64,000 nt of DNA, taken from Hymenopus coronatus. Lineage: Eukaryota > Arthropoda > Insecta > Mantodea > Hymenopodidae. This document shows, in pieces, positions 54,595-64,000 of this stretch. Within the stretch, counting starts at the first letter, position 1. Each line of letters starts with the position of its first letter. A program made the position numbers and the translations under genes. The notes beneath the pieces are model-generated. The model was not told where the DNA came from and did not search any database. It saw nothing but the letters and a program-made list of their open reading frames with translations. The DNA lies in NCBI GenBank assembly GCA_030762935.1, contig CM060895.1, positions 76,057,001 through 76,121,000 on the forward strand, read 5' to 3'.

Positions 54595-54940
54595 GACAAT
54601 TTTATTTTCCCTGTAAATATTTTCAATATATGTAACTTTAATCAAAATCACATTTCGAAAAACGTTTCCATGTAAAGGGAATTTTAGAGATGGTGGAGTT
54701 TATTGATTGGATTTTCCATCGCATCTTCGAAAGATACAAAACATAAATACCAAATTGGGTATTTATGTGACTTTTTTTATTTGCACAGACACACACAAAA
54801 CGGATAGTTTTGAAGAAATGTTTTCTAAATTCATTCAAGAAGCCTCTAAGCATGTATTTCCTGCGAAATCTCGGTATTGGCATTTTGGAGTTGAATGCTG
54901 TATCATCTCTATTATGTAGTGCGGTGCAGAAAGTAATAAC
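54595..54940 (-). repeat. Family A repeat, palindromic-end third
   Basis: From CAATTTTATTTTCCCTGTAA to TAGTGCGGTGCAGAAAGTAA. Diverged palindrome. Confidence 0.8.
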
Positions 54941-54964
54941 GAATATTTTGTGAAACAGACACGA

Positions 54965-56197
54965 ACATACATGATAAATCTAACTTATTCCATTCACATA
55001 CTTAACAAATTATGGTTAAAATATTGTTATATTTACTTCATGCTAATAAAGAGTAACTTTAGCAGAAACGGCCTTATTACTTGCTTCCATGTAAGTAGAA
55101 GAAAAATAAGGGAGTACACTAGACTAAAGCAATAGTCAGTTATTGCAAAAGCCGGTTGCTCTGCGACAGAAATCCATTTTTTTTTTTTTTTCAATGACCA
55201 GGAGTTAACAATTTCTTGTATGAGAAACGTTTTAAGTATTTTAAAACTGAAACCAATAATGAGGAATATCTCAGACATGGCCAACTTAACGAAAGAAATG
55301 TATATGACAAACTTGTGTTTTAACAAGATGTACAGTTTTTGTTCAGTGTGTTTTGTCCATCTCTTGCGGTTTACTCTTTATGCAAAAGTCATCCAGATTT
55401 AAGTGGTCTTCAAGGACTATTGCCAGAAAATTCTTGATATGCAGTTTAATTGCCATATAAAACCTTTAAGGTGGCACTGTGTCCGAGTGGTTAGATCGCT
55501 CGCCTCCCCAAGTTCGAACCAAGCGCCCGCATGTGGGATGTGGTGGACGAAGCGGCGTTTGGGTTTTCTCCGGGTTTTCTGGTTTCCCTCACCATTCATT
55601 CCACCAACTGCTCCATCATCACCTTTCGTATCATCCATTTCGATTGTATCCTCTACCTCATGCTCATGTCTAGCTACGGGCTGGCCACTCGTTCCAGGTT
55701 CTCCACTCTTGAGGTTCCGTGCCGTTTGTTTCCCTGACAGGCTTCTGACTCCTAGGCATCCGCTTGTAAGTAATAGGGAGGTGCCAGACCTAAAATACGG
55801 AGAGGATAAACCCACTATAAAAAATTCAAAAGCTTTAATATAGTGAAGTTTATTCAAAATTGTCAAAGCCACTTTGAGAGAATCAAAATATTAGACTTTT
55901 TTTCCATGTAAAGGGTAAATTGGGTGGGTGGGATTTTCCTAAAAATCTTCATGTGGCATCCTTTGAAGACCCTAATTTTAAATACCAAATATGGTTGCTT
56001 ACCGACTTTTCGTTTTTGAGCTATCGTGTTCACAGACACTCACATACGCATACACGGAACATTTTTAAAAAGGCTTTTTGTTATACAGGGGAACCTAAAA
56101 GGTGCATTTCCGGTGAAATTTCGGTATAAAATTTTCGTTTAAAGTGCAATTAATACTTTCTCTGCCTATGTACTAAGTAGAGAGAGAAGAGTAAAAC
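54965..56197 (-). repeat. Family A repeat, full length, split by an S1 SINE
   Basis: From AAATCTAACTTATTCCATTC to TAGAGAGAGAAGAGTAAAAC. S1 long form at 55470-55827 interrupts the interior. Confidence 0.9.
55459..55838 (+). repeat. SINE S1, long form, with 11-bp target-site duplication
   Basis: AAAACCTTTAA at 55459-55469 and AAAAGCTTTAA at 55828-55838 (one mismatch) flank the element. Head GGCACTGTGTCCGAGTGGTT, truncated B box AAGTTCGAACC, body GATGTGGTGGACGAAGCGGC, long tail CCCTGACAGGCTTCTGACTC and GGCATCCGCTTGTAAGTAAT. Confidence 0.92.
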
Positions 56198-56209
56198 ATA
56201 GTAAATGAA

Positions 56210-56445
56210 ATGGCCTGTTATTTATGGACGCTCTTTAACTGCTTTTGTTCTCAGCGTCCCATTCTATATTGGGCGTGAAAGATCGCTTAATTTTGCTCAG
56301 GGGCCTCTCTTATCAGGCTTGAGGTTCTTCTACATGCCGTAAATCTACGACACGGGACCCACAGCTTTACTTCCCTTCCGAAGGAAGCCATGCTAAGGAT
56401 TTTTACGCCCGAAAAAATCCATCGTCTTCCGCCGGGTTATAAAAC
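56210..56445 (-). repeat. SINE S5, head-truncated
   Basis: Minus strand: GGCGGAAGACGATGGATTTT, CGTAAAAATCCTTAGCATGG, CCCGTGTCGTAGATTTACGG, GAACCTCAAGCCTGATAAGA and GGGACGCTGAGAACAAAAGC. Matches the 28 kb copy. Confidence 0.88.
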
Positions 56446-56594
56446 ATAGTGTTAATATAATACAATAGATTTTTTCCATCGTTTATATAACAAAATGGAC
56501 TTAACCATTAATTGATTGACTTATTTTGATACATATGCCGTTCTTCCTCTAATTCGCAAACCTATAGTTATAACCCGTTCACCGGCACAACTGA

Positions 56595-56785
56595 AGCGAC
56601 TTGAATAGCCGTTAGTGCGACTGGCCATCCATTCAAAGCCGAATGTCACGTGTTCGAGTCCCACGGATTGCAGTAAAATGTGCCTGTGGTAAAGATGGGG
56701 AGAGCCCATATAAAAAAACCGGTGTGATGACACGCTTGGATGAGAGCGGGGTTACATTTGACTGCATTTGCACAGATTTTGCTCC

Positions 56786-56823
<38 letters not shown>

Positions 56824-56842
56824 GTTATTATTATTCAAAATC
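56595..56842 (+). repeat. SINE S7 (tRNA-derived) with (ATT)n tail
   Basis: TAGCCGTTAGTGCGACTGGC (A-box-like), CACGTGTTCGAGTCCCACGG (B box and T-arm), a body ending GATTTTGCTCC, and the tail (ATT)n at 56791-56835. One copy in the window. Confidence 0.7.
56791..56835 (+). repeat. (ATT)n microsatellite, about 45 bases
   Basis: ATT run with one ATTGTT interruption, forming the 3' tail of the S7 SINE. Confidence 0.95.
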
Positions 56843-57965
56843 TGATGTGCTACACTGGTATGACTTTCTCTAGCTGCTCTACAAATAAACTTCCTACAAA
56901 AGCTTCTTCTTCTTCGTATACAATGCCAATCGAGATAAACATTAGCAGAATATTCGTATTACTTAGTTCCTTATAAGCAGAAGGGAACTAACTAAAGGAA
57001 TGAACTTGGCTATAATGATAGTCAAATGTTTTAAAAGCTGTCGTTATATGATTGTCATTGCAAATCGCTTCTTTGCTTGGCCAGGAATTGAACAAAAGAA
57101 AAACGGACACTTCCTGTCGGAGAAAAGTAGAAGTACTTTTACATTTGACACCAATAACAAGGAATATCTCGAAAACGGTTATCCACACAATAAAAACATA
57201 AAAGACACAATTTGTGTGTTTTCAAGAGATCTACATTTTTGGTACTACATTTTTATAAATCTCTTACGGTTTAGCAGTTATGCAAAATTCGGCAGAATTC
57301 ATCCAGAATACAGAGCCTATTCCCCGAAAATTTAAGATATGCATTTTATTTGGGGTGTAAATATATATTTAATATACGGCATTTTAATCAAAACCATTGA
57401 ATTTTACCCGGAGGTCCCAGGTTCGATTCCTGACTGGGGCGGGGAATTTTTCTTTAACCAGAATTATTCCCTATCCCCCACAGAGTTTGGAAGTATGGAT
57501 GTAGGAGTGAATATGAGTGTGTTTAATAATAAAATTGATTAATGTAATGTTCTAACACGTATGAGTTTCACGAGTCAAAGCACCCGATATGACTTGTAGT
57601 TAAAGTGGGCTATACAAATGAAACAATAAAAAAATCATTAGAGCTAGTTTTGAGAAAATTACACTTTTCGAAAAATTTTCCATGTAAAGGGTAGTTTGTG
57701 GGGGGGGGGTTCTTGAAAATCTTTGTTTCGCGTCCTTGAGTGATACTAAACCTAAATACCAAGTTCGGTATTTAAAGGTCTTCTCGTTTTTGAGCCATGC
57801 AGTCCACAGAATCACACAACACTAAACTTTTTCTATAAATGTTTTTTTTTTGTCCAGGGGGACTCAAACATGTATTTCAGGTGAAATCTCGGTATCGAAT
57901 TTTTGGGTGAAATACAATATCTTCTCTATATATGATGTACGTAGTACATAGGGAGAAAGTAAAAA
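56843..57965 (-). repeat. Family A repeat, full length, split by an S6 SINE
   Basis: From ATCTGATGTGCTACACTGGT to ACGTAGTACATAGGGAGAAA. S6 interrupts it at about 57402-57620. Confidence 0.9.
57402..57625 (+). repeat. SINE S6 (tRNA-derived), nested in family A
   Basis: CCCGGAGGTCCCAGGTTCGA with TTCCTGACTGGGG is a clean tRNA T-arm and B box; the 5' half is missing. The body runs to AGTGGGCTATACAAATGAAA. Confidence 0.7.
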
Positions 57966-58147
57966 CAGTATATTTTGTTGCAAAATATTTATGATTTATA
58001 ATTTTAGTATAATACAAAATTAGAAAAAAAAGTATATTAAATACTAAAAGCTTTGATTAACCCCCTTTGTTGCAAATGTGCAACAACATGCAATTAAAAT
58101 TTATGTAATTTTCTCACAATTCGATTTAAAAATAATCTATTGTTATA

Positions 58148-58510
58148 ATGAAATTTGACACTGTCTGTATTTTAGGAAACTGGCCAAGTGTTGGTACGAG
58201 CCGAGAAGCCCAATTACGGGCAGAATTTGTCCCGTACGTACAATTTACAACACTTCGCCGATGGCAGCGCTGTGTCATGTCAAGTATAGAACGACAAGGT
58301 TGACGTGTTGAGGTTAGCGTGTCAATACCTGGCCATCAGATGCTGCCCCCGGTCGAGAAGCCAACTTCATCCTAAATGCACAATTAACGCAAGGGCACGT
58401 TCGTCAGCCGCCCATTACCCTGCTTTATAATCCCTGGCTCTCTAAACAGGCTGTCTGCTTAGTAAGCGAACTGCACAAGCTTTCCTGTTTCTCTTTAGTG
58501 AACATATGCT
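58148..58510 (+). other. Repeat-free GC-rich block, candidate exon or conserved element
   Basis: CTGTCTGTATTTTAG is a fair acceptor ending at 58175. Past it one frame is open for 38 codons (ETGQVLVRAEKPNYGQNLSR, then TYNLQHFADGSAVSCQV) to a TAG. A second frame from ATG at 58148 is open for 51 codons (MKFDTVCILGNWPSVGTSRE...) to TGA at 58301. Both use fairly balanced codons. No family recognised; not present elsewhere in the window. It may be a terminal exon or a regulatory element. Confidence 0.25.
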
Positions 58511-58878
58511 GCTGTTTTAACATAGTTTTTCGACAACAAGGTTTTTATGCACTTTCTGTGTACGCTGTCAGTTGAAATTCCGACAATCAGTTCTACTAAC
58601 CTAACATACACCGTGTTTTGTTTATTTTACTGCAATATATACATGAACTATATTAAATCCTCTGACGTTTTATACGATATTAGCGGAGACATGGCATCCA
58701 GCATTACAGCTGAATTTTAATCATTTAAATCTTATCTGGGTTTTACTTCCATTTTATACAACTGTTAGGGATATAAGCAAAAATATTTTTACTGGAAATT
58801 GAGGACAGTTTAATAACCAACTTTACAATAGTACCTTTTTGTTTTGAAGACTAATAATTTTACTTATTAACAGCAGCA
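58511..58878. other. Unassigned AT-rich stretch
   Basis: Nothing recognised. Confidence 0.45.
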
Positions 58879-59052
58879 TGTGGCAGTGCTGGGTCCAAGT
58901 GGTTGTACCACTCGCTTCTCACCAGGCGGCCCAAGTACGACACTAGGGGACCGCACGTGGGATTTATGATGTACGAAGCGGCGCCTTGTCGAATTTTCCC
59001 CGAGTTCTCAGGGTTTCCACGCCATTCATTCCACCAACTGCGCCATATCAGT
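58879..59052 (+). repeat. SINE S1, degraded
   Basis: GTGCTGGGTCCAAGTGGTTG, TACCACTCGCTTCTCACCAG, CGCACGTGGGATTTATGATG, TACGAAGCGGCGCCTTGTCG and CATTCATTCCACCAACTGCG. The B box has decayed. Confidence 0.85.
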
Positions 59053-59699
59053 GTGCGAATTAAGCAGCTTATGTGAAAATTTCAAACTTTTACACACACA
59101 CATTTTTACTCCACTAATTTTGTTGTAAGTTTGTGGGAAAACACTACAGTTAATTATATAATTTGGTGTTTAGGAATACAGGCTTTAGCTTTCCGTAGGC
59201 ATTTATTATATATAGGAAATTCCAGTTTAAACTTTAAAAAAACCAAAGCCATTAAACAACTTAGACGTTACATTGGCGATCATTGTTGATGTAGTATTCC
59301 CAACTAACTGGTGTTCAAACACGGCAGTGAGGATCATTTTTATGAATTTTGGTACAGTCAAACTGATTGATTCCAGAAACAAGGTTATAGGTACAATTTT
59401 AAAGCTAGACTAATATAAACGAGAGGCTATTTGGTAAAAAAAATGCCTGGATATGTGCGCATTGCTGAAATAAAGGGACGAATGATGATAGCACACAGAT
59501 CGCGCTGGTGCAGGGGCCTCGCTAGTCCACTGATACTACAGTTTGCTCTTGTTATCGACCTGTAGTGTCTATAGACCAAGTACGACTCATCATACGATGA
59601 GCAGTATAACAAAAGTCGTACCAGAATCATGACAGATGGAGATGCTTTCCCTGGTAAGAAAACAATTATGCAATCTTGAGCCAGGGTATTCTATCCCAC
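59053..59699. other. Unassigned sequence
   Basis: No repeat recognised. A 67-codon minus-strand frame (59427-59630) has no domain. Confidence 0.4.
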
Positions 59700-59898
59700 A
59701 CTATTCTATATCATTCTTCCTGACATCCATTTCTCTGTCATATCATCCAGTTCCTCATTTTCATACCAGGCATCGGGCTGATCAACCATCCTAGCTTCTC
59801 TGATCCAGAACCTCTTCTGTTTAACAGGCGTCTGACCCTAGATGCTGGTTTTTAAGTCCTGGAGGGCGTATGTCCTACATATCAGGAGGGAAGGGAGA
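59700..59898 (+). repeat. SINE S1 long-form tail
   Basis: CTCTGTCATATCATCCAGTT, CCTCATTTTCATACCAGGCA, GGCGTCTGACCCTAGATGCT and AGTCCTGGAGGGCGTATGTC match the 3' part of the long form; the head is missing. Confidence 0.82.
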
Positions 59899-59928
59899 GA
59901 GAGAGGGAGAAAGAGAGAGAAGGAGCAA
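59883..59928 (+). repeat. Purine (GGGA/GA) low-complexity tract
   Basis: A run of about 45 purines without a pyrimidine, joining the S1 tail to family A. Confidence 0.85.
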
Positions 59929-60345
59929 GCTTATTCTTCCATCTACTTCATGCTAATCTAGATAAAATTAGCGATAATGGATTATTACTTGCTGCCTTGT
60001 AAATATCAGGGAAATAAGGGAGTACACTAGCTAAAGCGATAGACAAATATTTTAAAAACTGGTTGCTATGTGATAGAAATTCCTTAATTCCTTTGTTTAT
60101 ATGACTAGGTGTGACAAATTCCCGTATGAGAAAATAGGACAGTTGGGGTGGGGTTGCATCCTTGGGAGATACTAACTTTAAGTACCAAGTTTGGTATTTA
60201 ACAAACTTTTTGTCTTTGCGCTATGCTGTTCTTTTCTAAAATGCTTTTTCTGGATTCAGGTGGTCTCAAAACATGTATTTCCGGCGAAGTCTCGATAAAA
60301 AATTACACACTATTTATATAGTACTTGTAGAGAAAGTAAAAAAAA
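59928..60345 (-). repeat. Family A repeat with internal deletion
   Basis: From AGCTTATTCTTCCATCTACT, then a jump near 60140 from the TTCCCGTATGAGAAAA block straight to GGTGGGGTTGCATCCTTGGG, ending TTGTAGAGAAAGTAAAAAAA. About 350 interior bases are missing. Confidence 0.85.
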
Positions 60346-60618
60346 AAGCTAGGCTAAATGATTGCCACAATAATATCACTAATAGACGACAGTTGTAAAT
60401 AAAGTTGCTTTGTAAGCCCCATTCATCCAGAAAGAATGGTACTTAATGACGAAAATACCGGAAGAGGAAGATACAATTAAAGTAATCAACTAATTTCTCC
60501 AGACACAGGACGCCAAGGAATTGGTCTTCAGCATGATGCACCCTCGGCGAAATTTTATTCAAGGCTTACTGCTCCCTATAAGCACGTAAGTCATTCTGTA
60601 CAGTAGGCACCAAAAGAA
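60346..60618. other. Unassigned sequence
   Basis: No repeat or frame seen. Confidence 0.45.
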
Positions 60619-61471
60619 AAAATCTTATGTGTTCCAGTCACATAACGTTCTCCACATCACAAAAACAAATTATTGCTAAAAAGCTTATTCTTCTATTTAA
60701 TTCACGCTAATGGAGAAAAAAAAATTATCAGAAATGTTCTTATTATTTGCTTCCTTGTAAGTAGCAGTGAAATAAGAGAGTACTGTTTAAGTGATAGTAA
60801 AAAGCTGATTGCTATATGATTGAAGTTCCTTTGTTTGTATGGACAAGAGTTATACTTTTCTCATATGGGAATATGTCAAGTATTTCAAAGCTGAAATAAA
60901 AAACAAGGAATATCTAAAAAAAAAGAACGATCAACTCTACGAAAAAATAATATAATAAACTGTGTGCTTTAACTAGCTCTACACTTTTTGTGTAGTAAGT
61001 TTTTGCGGTTTACCAGTTACGTAAAATTCAGCAAAATGCATCCAGAATAAAGAGGTCTTTAGAGACCATTCCCAGATACATTTTATTTGTCATATAAATA
61101 TTTTTAATATACGTAATTTTAAGCAAAATCCTTTCAGCCATTTTTGAGAAAATCAAAAGTTTCGACATTTTTTCATGTAAAGGGCAGTTTGGGGGAGCTT
61201 TGCTCAAAATGTTCGTGTCGCATCCCTGGAAGACACTAAACTTAAATACCAAGTTTGGTATTTTACCGACTTTTCGTTTTTGAGTTCACAGAAACACGGA
61301 TACACTGACACACGGACACATATACACACCGAACTTTTTCTGAAAATCTTTTTTTTATACAAGGGACCCTAAAACGTGTATTTCCTGTGAAATCTGGTCA
61401 TAGAATTTTTGACTGGAATGCAATATCTTCTCTATACACTATGTGCATAGTACGTGTAGAAAAATTAAAAG
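60619..61471 (-). repeat. Family A repeat, full length
   Basis: From AATCTTATGTGTTCCAGTCA to GTACGTGTAGAAAAATTAAA. All blocks present. Confidence 0.93.
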
Positions 61472-61519
61472 GTCAATATCATGCTTAGCATTAAACTTAA
61501 AACTCTGATATTTCTCTAG

Positions 61520-62035
61520 GTATTCTGCAATGATTATCGTTAAAAAAAGAGATCCTCCTCTCTATTTTGTGCTTATCAAGATAAACAGAAAATAGCAGAA
61601 TTTGCTTCCTTATATCTAAGTAGAAGGGAAATAAGACAATACTTTAGACTAGAGTGAATCACATGTTTTAAAAGCTGTTGCTATGTGATTCAAACTATTT
61701 TTTTGCATGGCCTGGAGTTGATAAACCAATAAAAACTAATAACAAAGAATATCTCGGAATTGGTCAAGTCCACGAAAATATGTATGGGATATAAATTTGT
61801 GTTTTAACGAGATCTAAAGAGATTTTTTGTTTAGTATTTCTTGCGGTTCACCAGTAATGCAAAAATGATCCAGAATGAAGTCTTCGGAGGCTATTTGCAA
61901 TATATACACGTTATTTCCTATATACATATCTTTAATATACTTATCAAAATATTGAAAATCGTTAGCCATTTCTGAAAAACAACGTTTTAAAATTTTTTCC
62001 ATGTAATGGGTAATTAGAGTGGAGGGAATATCGTC
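61520..62035 (-). repeat. Family A repeat, far two thirds
   Basis: From CCTCTCTATTTTGTGCTTAT through ATTTCTTGCGGTTCACCAGT to TTTCCATGTAATGGGTAATT. The palindromic end is missing. Confidence 0.85.
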
Positions 62036-63539
62036 CATATAAAATTAAACAAAACAAGTTTCACTGTCTGAGTCATAAAATATAATGTTATATATAACAT
62101 ATATCTGTTTTCAAAATTTGGGCCGAATTAGCCCATTAAGGAGGAAATTATTTGAGTTAGTTGCAAAAGGTTAAAAAAATATTATGCTCACACTTCTTGG
62201 CTATATTTGTCACATAAGAATAGGCCTGAATAAAAGCAAAATTAATATTATATTCTCAAGGCAATTTAACCAAAAAGTGTGCAGAATTAATTTCATTACT
62301 GTCTTTATTTTAACGTTTTCAAGTTTACACAAATCATAAGAAGAGCGAAATTCACAAACAAATAATACTGGTCTAGTATGATCAATGGATTGTAATTATT
62401 TGTTAACATGTACAAAGTCCCTCCAAACTCATATTTTGATATCCAGCGAGAAATTGGTACAGAAATAACTTTCATGTGTTTTTAGGGGGAAAGAGGGGTT
62501 TATATTGTAAAATTAATCGCAATTTTTGTTTCATACGCTAAGATTCTAAAGAGAATAATTATCAACTTTAAACTCTGTTGATGCGAAAGCGAATGAGCTG
62601 GTTTCCAGTTTTGGTTGTACGACTACAATTTAATTATCGGACGTGCTATGAAGTGCTTTGAGACTCTTTTCTCTTTATTAGTTTATCGATATTGGAGCGC
62701 AGGAATGGAAAAGATCAAAGGAAACGAGGTGCATTGCTGTGTGTGTCACATTTAATTTAATTCAGCATAGAAAAAATAATAAAAGCGAAACAAACAGAAA
62801 ATGGCAGTGCAAAAGGAAATGGCACTGAATTGATAGTGAGCGAGACAAATGCATTATTTTAACTGCTTCTATTAATTTAAAAACGAAATGACTTTGTGTA
62901 GAGTTTTGCTAAAGCTACATCTACGTGAAAGTCTGCATGTGTCTTCAAAGCCTGATTGACTATAGGGATAAAGTGACATGAAGTTGATGGTTGATGCAAT
63001 AAATCATGTCTGGTACACTCACGTGCATAAAATGTTGCCCTGTTTCTTTAGACTGCAATAGTTTTTCTCTCAATAGGGTTTCCATCTTGAGGTAAACCAA
63101 ACTTTGAATAATCCCACGCGATATCATTTATCCATGTGAATGACCTGAAAAACACACTGAGAACATAATAACTAATGAATGAACGATGTTATAATTGTAA
63201 AATGTAGAGATGGATCGAATACTGGCTCTTTGAAAGAGACTCTTTCGCGACGATAAATAAAGGCTGAAGCGAAATAAGGGACAGGAACTCGGTAAGCCGT
63301 GTTGAGACATAGTTGACGCTGTATAAGTACTTTGGTTTATGGTTGGTGAAGTTGGCCCCTAAGTTGAAGTTAGTATTCCGAAGTTGCCGTTTCGAAATGC
63401 CCGGGATGCAGCTTAACGTTGGCGTTACGTTTGTTCAGCAAGCTCCGTTGGTAGAGCAATTGGAGTACCAGTTCTCATAGTCGTGTTTAGTGCGGTTATT
63501 GTGAAAGGAGTAAGCTTTATTAATTTAAATTATTATATT
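62036..63539. other. Repeat-poor unique stretch
   Basis: AT-rich to 62580, then mixed. At 63435-63460 GCTCCGTTGGTAGAGCAATT resembles a tRNA D-arm/A box, but no B box follows. A 60-codon minus-strand frame (63128-63310) shows no domain. No gene can be supported. Confidence 0.4.
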
Positions 63540-63890
63540 ACTCAAAACTGCGAAGCAATGAAACGTTACAACGCTTACGTCGCTACGCTCTATAAAAGTT
63601 TTAGTATTATAGTTTATTAAATCTATTTTATCAAAAAAGTATTCTCTTTTTCTAATATTCTCTGAAAAATATTCTTGAGTTGTTTATTTTCCTAAAATGG
63701 TATATCTATCTGAATAAAATCTTCAATATTAATACTTGCGATCTAATTTCCGTAGAAAATTTACGTCTACGGTCCGTTACGCAGCTCTCTTCGCTACAAA
63801 AAATTCGTGAAGTCTGTCATCTTTTGAATACACAAAATTTTTTAACTATATATAAGGTTTTGTTATTAAAACAAACTGTTTACTTCTAGA
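63540..63890. other. Stretch of unusual base usage, possibly organelle-derived
   Basis: Very AT-rich with isolated CG-containing words (CGCTTACGTCGCTACGCTC, CTACGGTCCGTTACGCAGC, CTCTTCGCTAC). This texture recalls intergenic DNA of green-algal organelles more than the rest of the window. A 69-codon plus-strand frame (63680-63889) ends RSVTQLSSLQKIREVCHLLN. Origin unproven. Confidence 0.25.
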
Positions 63891-63925
63891 CAAAATACTA
63901 TCTCTCCTCAAAAAGTTGAATATAA

Positions 63926-63941
63926 AAACAAACAAACAAAC
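63926..63941 (+). repeat. (ACAA)n short repeat
   Basis: Four ACAA/AAAC units near the window end. Confidence 0.8.
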
Positions 63942-64000
63942 CTCATAGAATGTTCCAAGCGATTTGGAGTATTAACCAAGAAATAGAGGATATCAACAAA

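Noticed and set aside
55403..55872. Overlapping frames of 146 and 151 codons on opposite strands
   Set aside because: Both lie across the S1 long-form SINE and its family A flanks; same frames appear in other S1 copies.
1..64000. Bacterial-type operon, defence island, prophage or virus
   Set aside because: No compact gene clusters, no ribosome binding sites and no viral proteins; splice-like signals and SINEs show nuclear eukaryotic DNA.

Overview
This window is nuclear DNA of a multicellular eukaryote, almost certainly an invertebrate animal. It is A+T-rich, has no long open reading frames, and has no operons, Shine-Dalgarno sites or compact genes. It is crowded with tRNA-derived SINEs, decayed transposons and simple repeats. 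An arthropod is my best guess, from the several tRNA-headed SINE families and the LINE type, but the lineage is not proven by anything here. I found no intact protein-coding gene. Nearly all open frames of 60-150 codons lie inside repeats or SINE bodies and are not genes.

Repeats dominate. About a third of the window, judged by eye, is one family, called family A here. It is 0.8-0.9 kb when complete and non-coding. One end carries a near-perfect palindrome of about 40 bp (arms begin CTTTCTCTACACGTACTA) and the other end carries a short hairpin (TGTG/CACA) plus AGATTTTT. I count more than 30 full or partial copies in both orientations. In this annotation strand + for family A means that the palindromic end is at the low coordinate. 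Into and between these copies sit tRNA-derived SINEs: S1 (Ser/Leu-like head, at least 14 copies), S2 (long head plus GC-rich body), S3 (a fold-back element carrying a tRNA-like unit), S4, S5, and single copies of S6, S7 and S8. Several have clear target-site duplications. Families B and C are smaller AT-rich dispersed repeats. There is also a three-copy tandem array of about 265 bp (18.88-19.70 kb), a LINE reverse-transcriptase tail (8.3-8.6 kb) and a probable BED-finger transposon fragment (6.43-6.55 kb).

Layout: 0-9 kb holds families A, B and C and old transposon scraps. At 9.06-9.40 kb a GC-richer block ends in a good splice donor. Family A and SINEs fill 9.6-17.6 kb, interrupted at 11.7-12.8 kb by a repeat-free block with a two-helix membrane-like open frame on the minus strand. 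The 17.6-20.5 kb stretch holds unique sequence, an S1 copy and the tandem array. From 20.5 to 25.8 kb lie family A, S2 and a SINE cluster. From 25.8 to 30.7 kb is mostly unique sequence with a candidate minus-strand exon and a 20-bp palindrome. From 30.7 to 62 kb family A copies carry nested SINE insertions, with unique islands at 31.4-32.1, 37.8-40.2, 41-42, 53.1-53.6 and 58.1-58.8 kb. From 62 to 64 kb the sequence is unique, ending in a stretch of odd base usage.

The most interesting signals are splice-like. At 11964 and 26017 on the minus strand a pyrimidine-rich acceptor abuts a consensus GTAAGT donor. This is the arrangement of recursive-splicing ratchet points, known from very long introns in flies. 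If real, much of this window would be the inside of one or more very large introns. The islands of unique, GC-richer sequence would then be candidate exons or enhancers. This is inference; transcript and comparative data are needed to decide.
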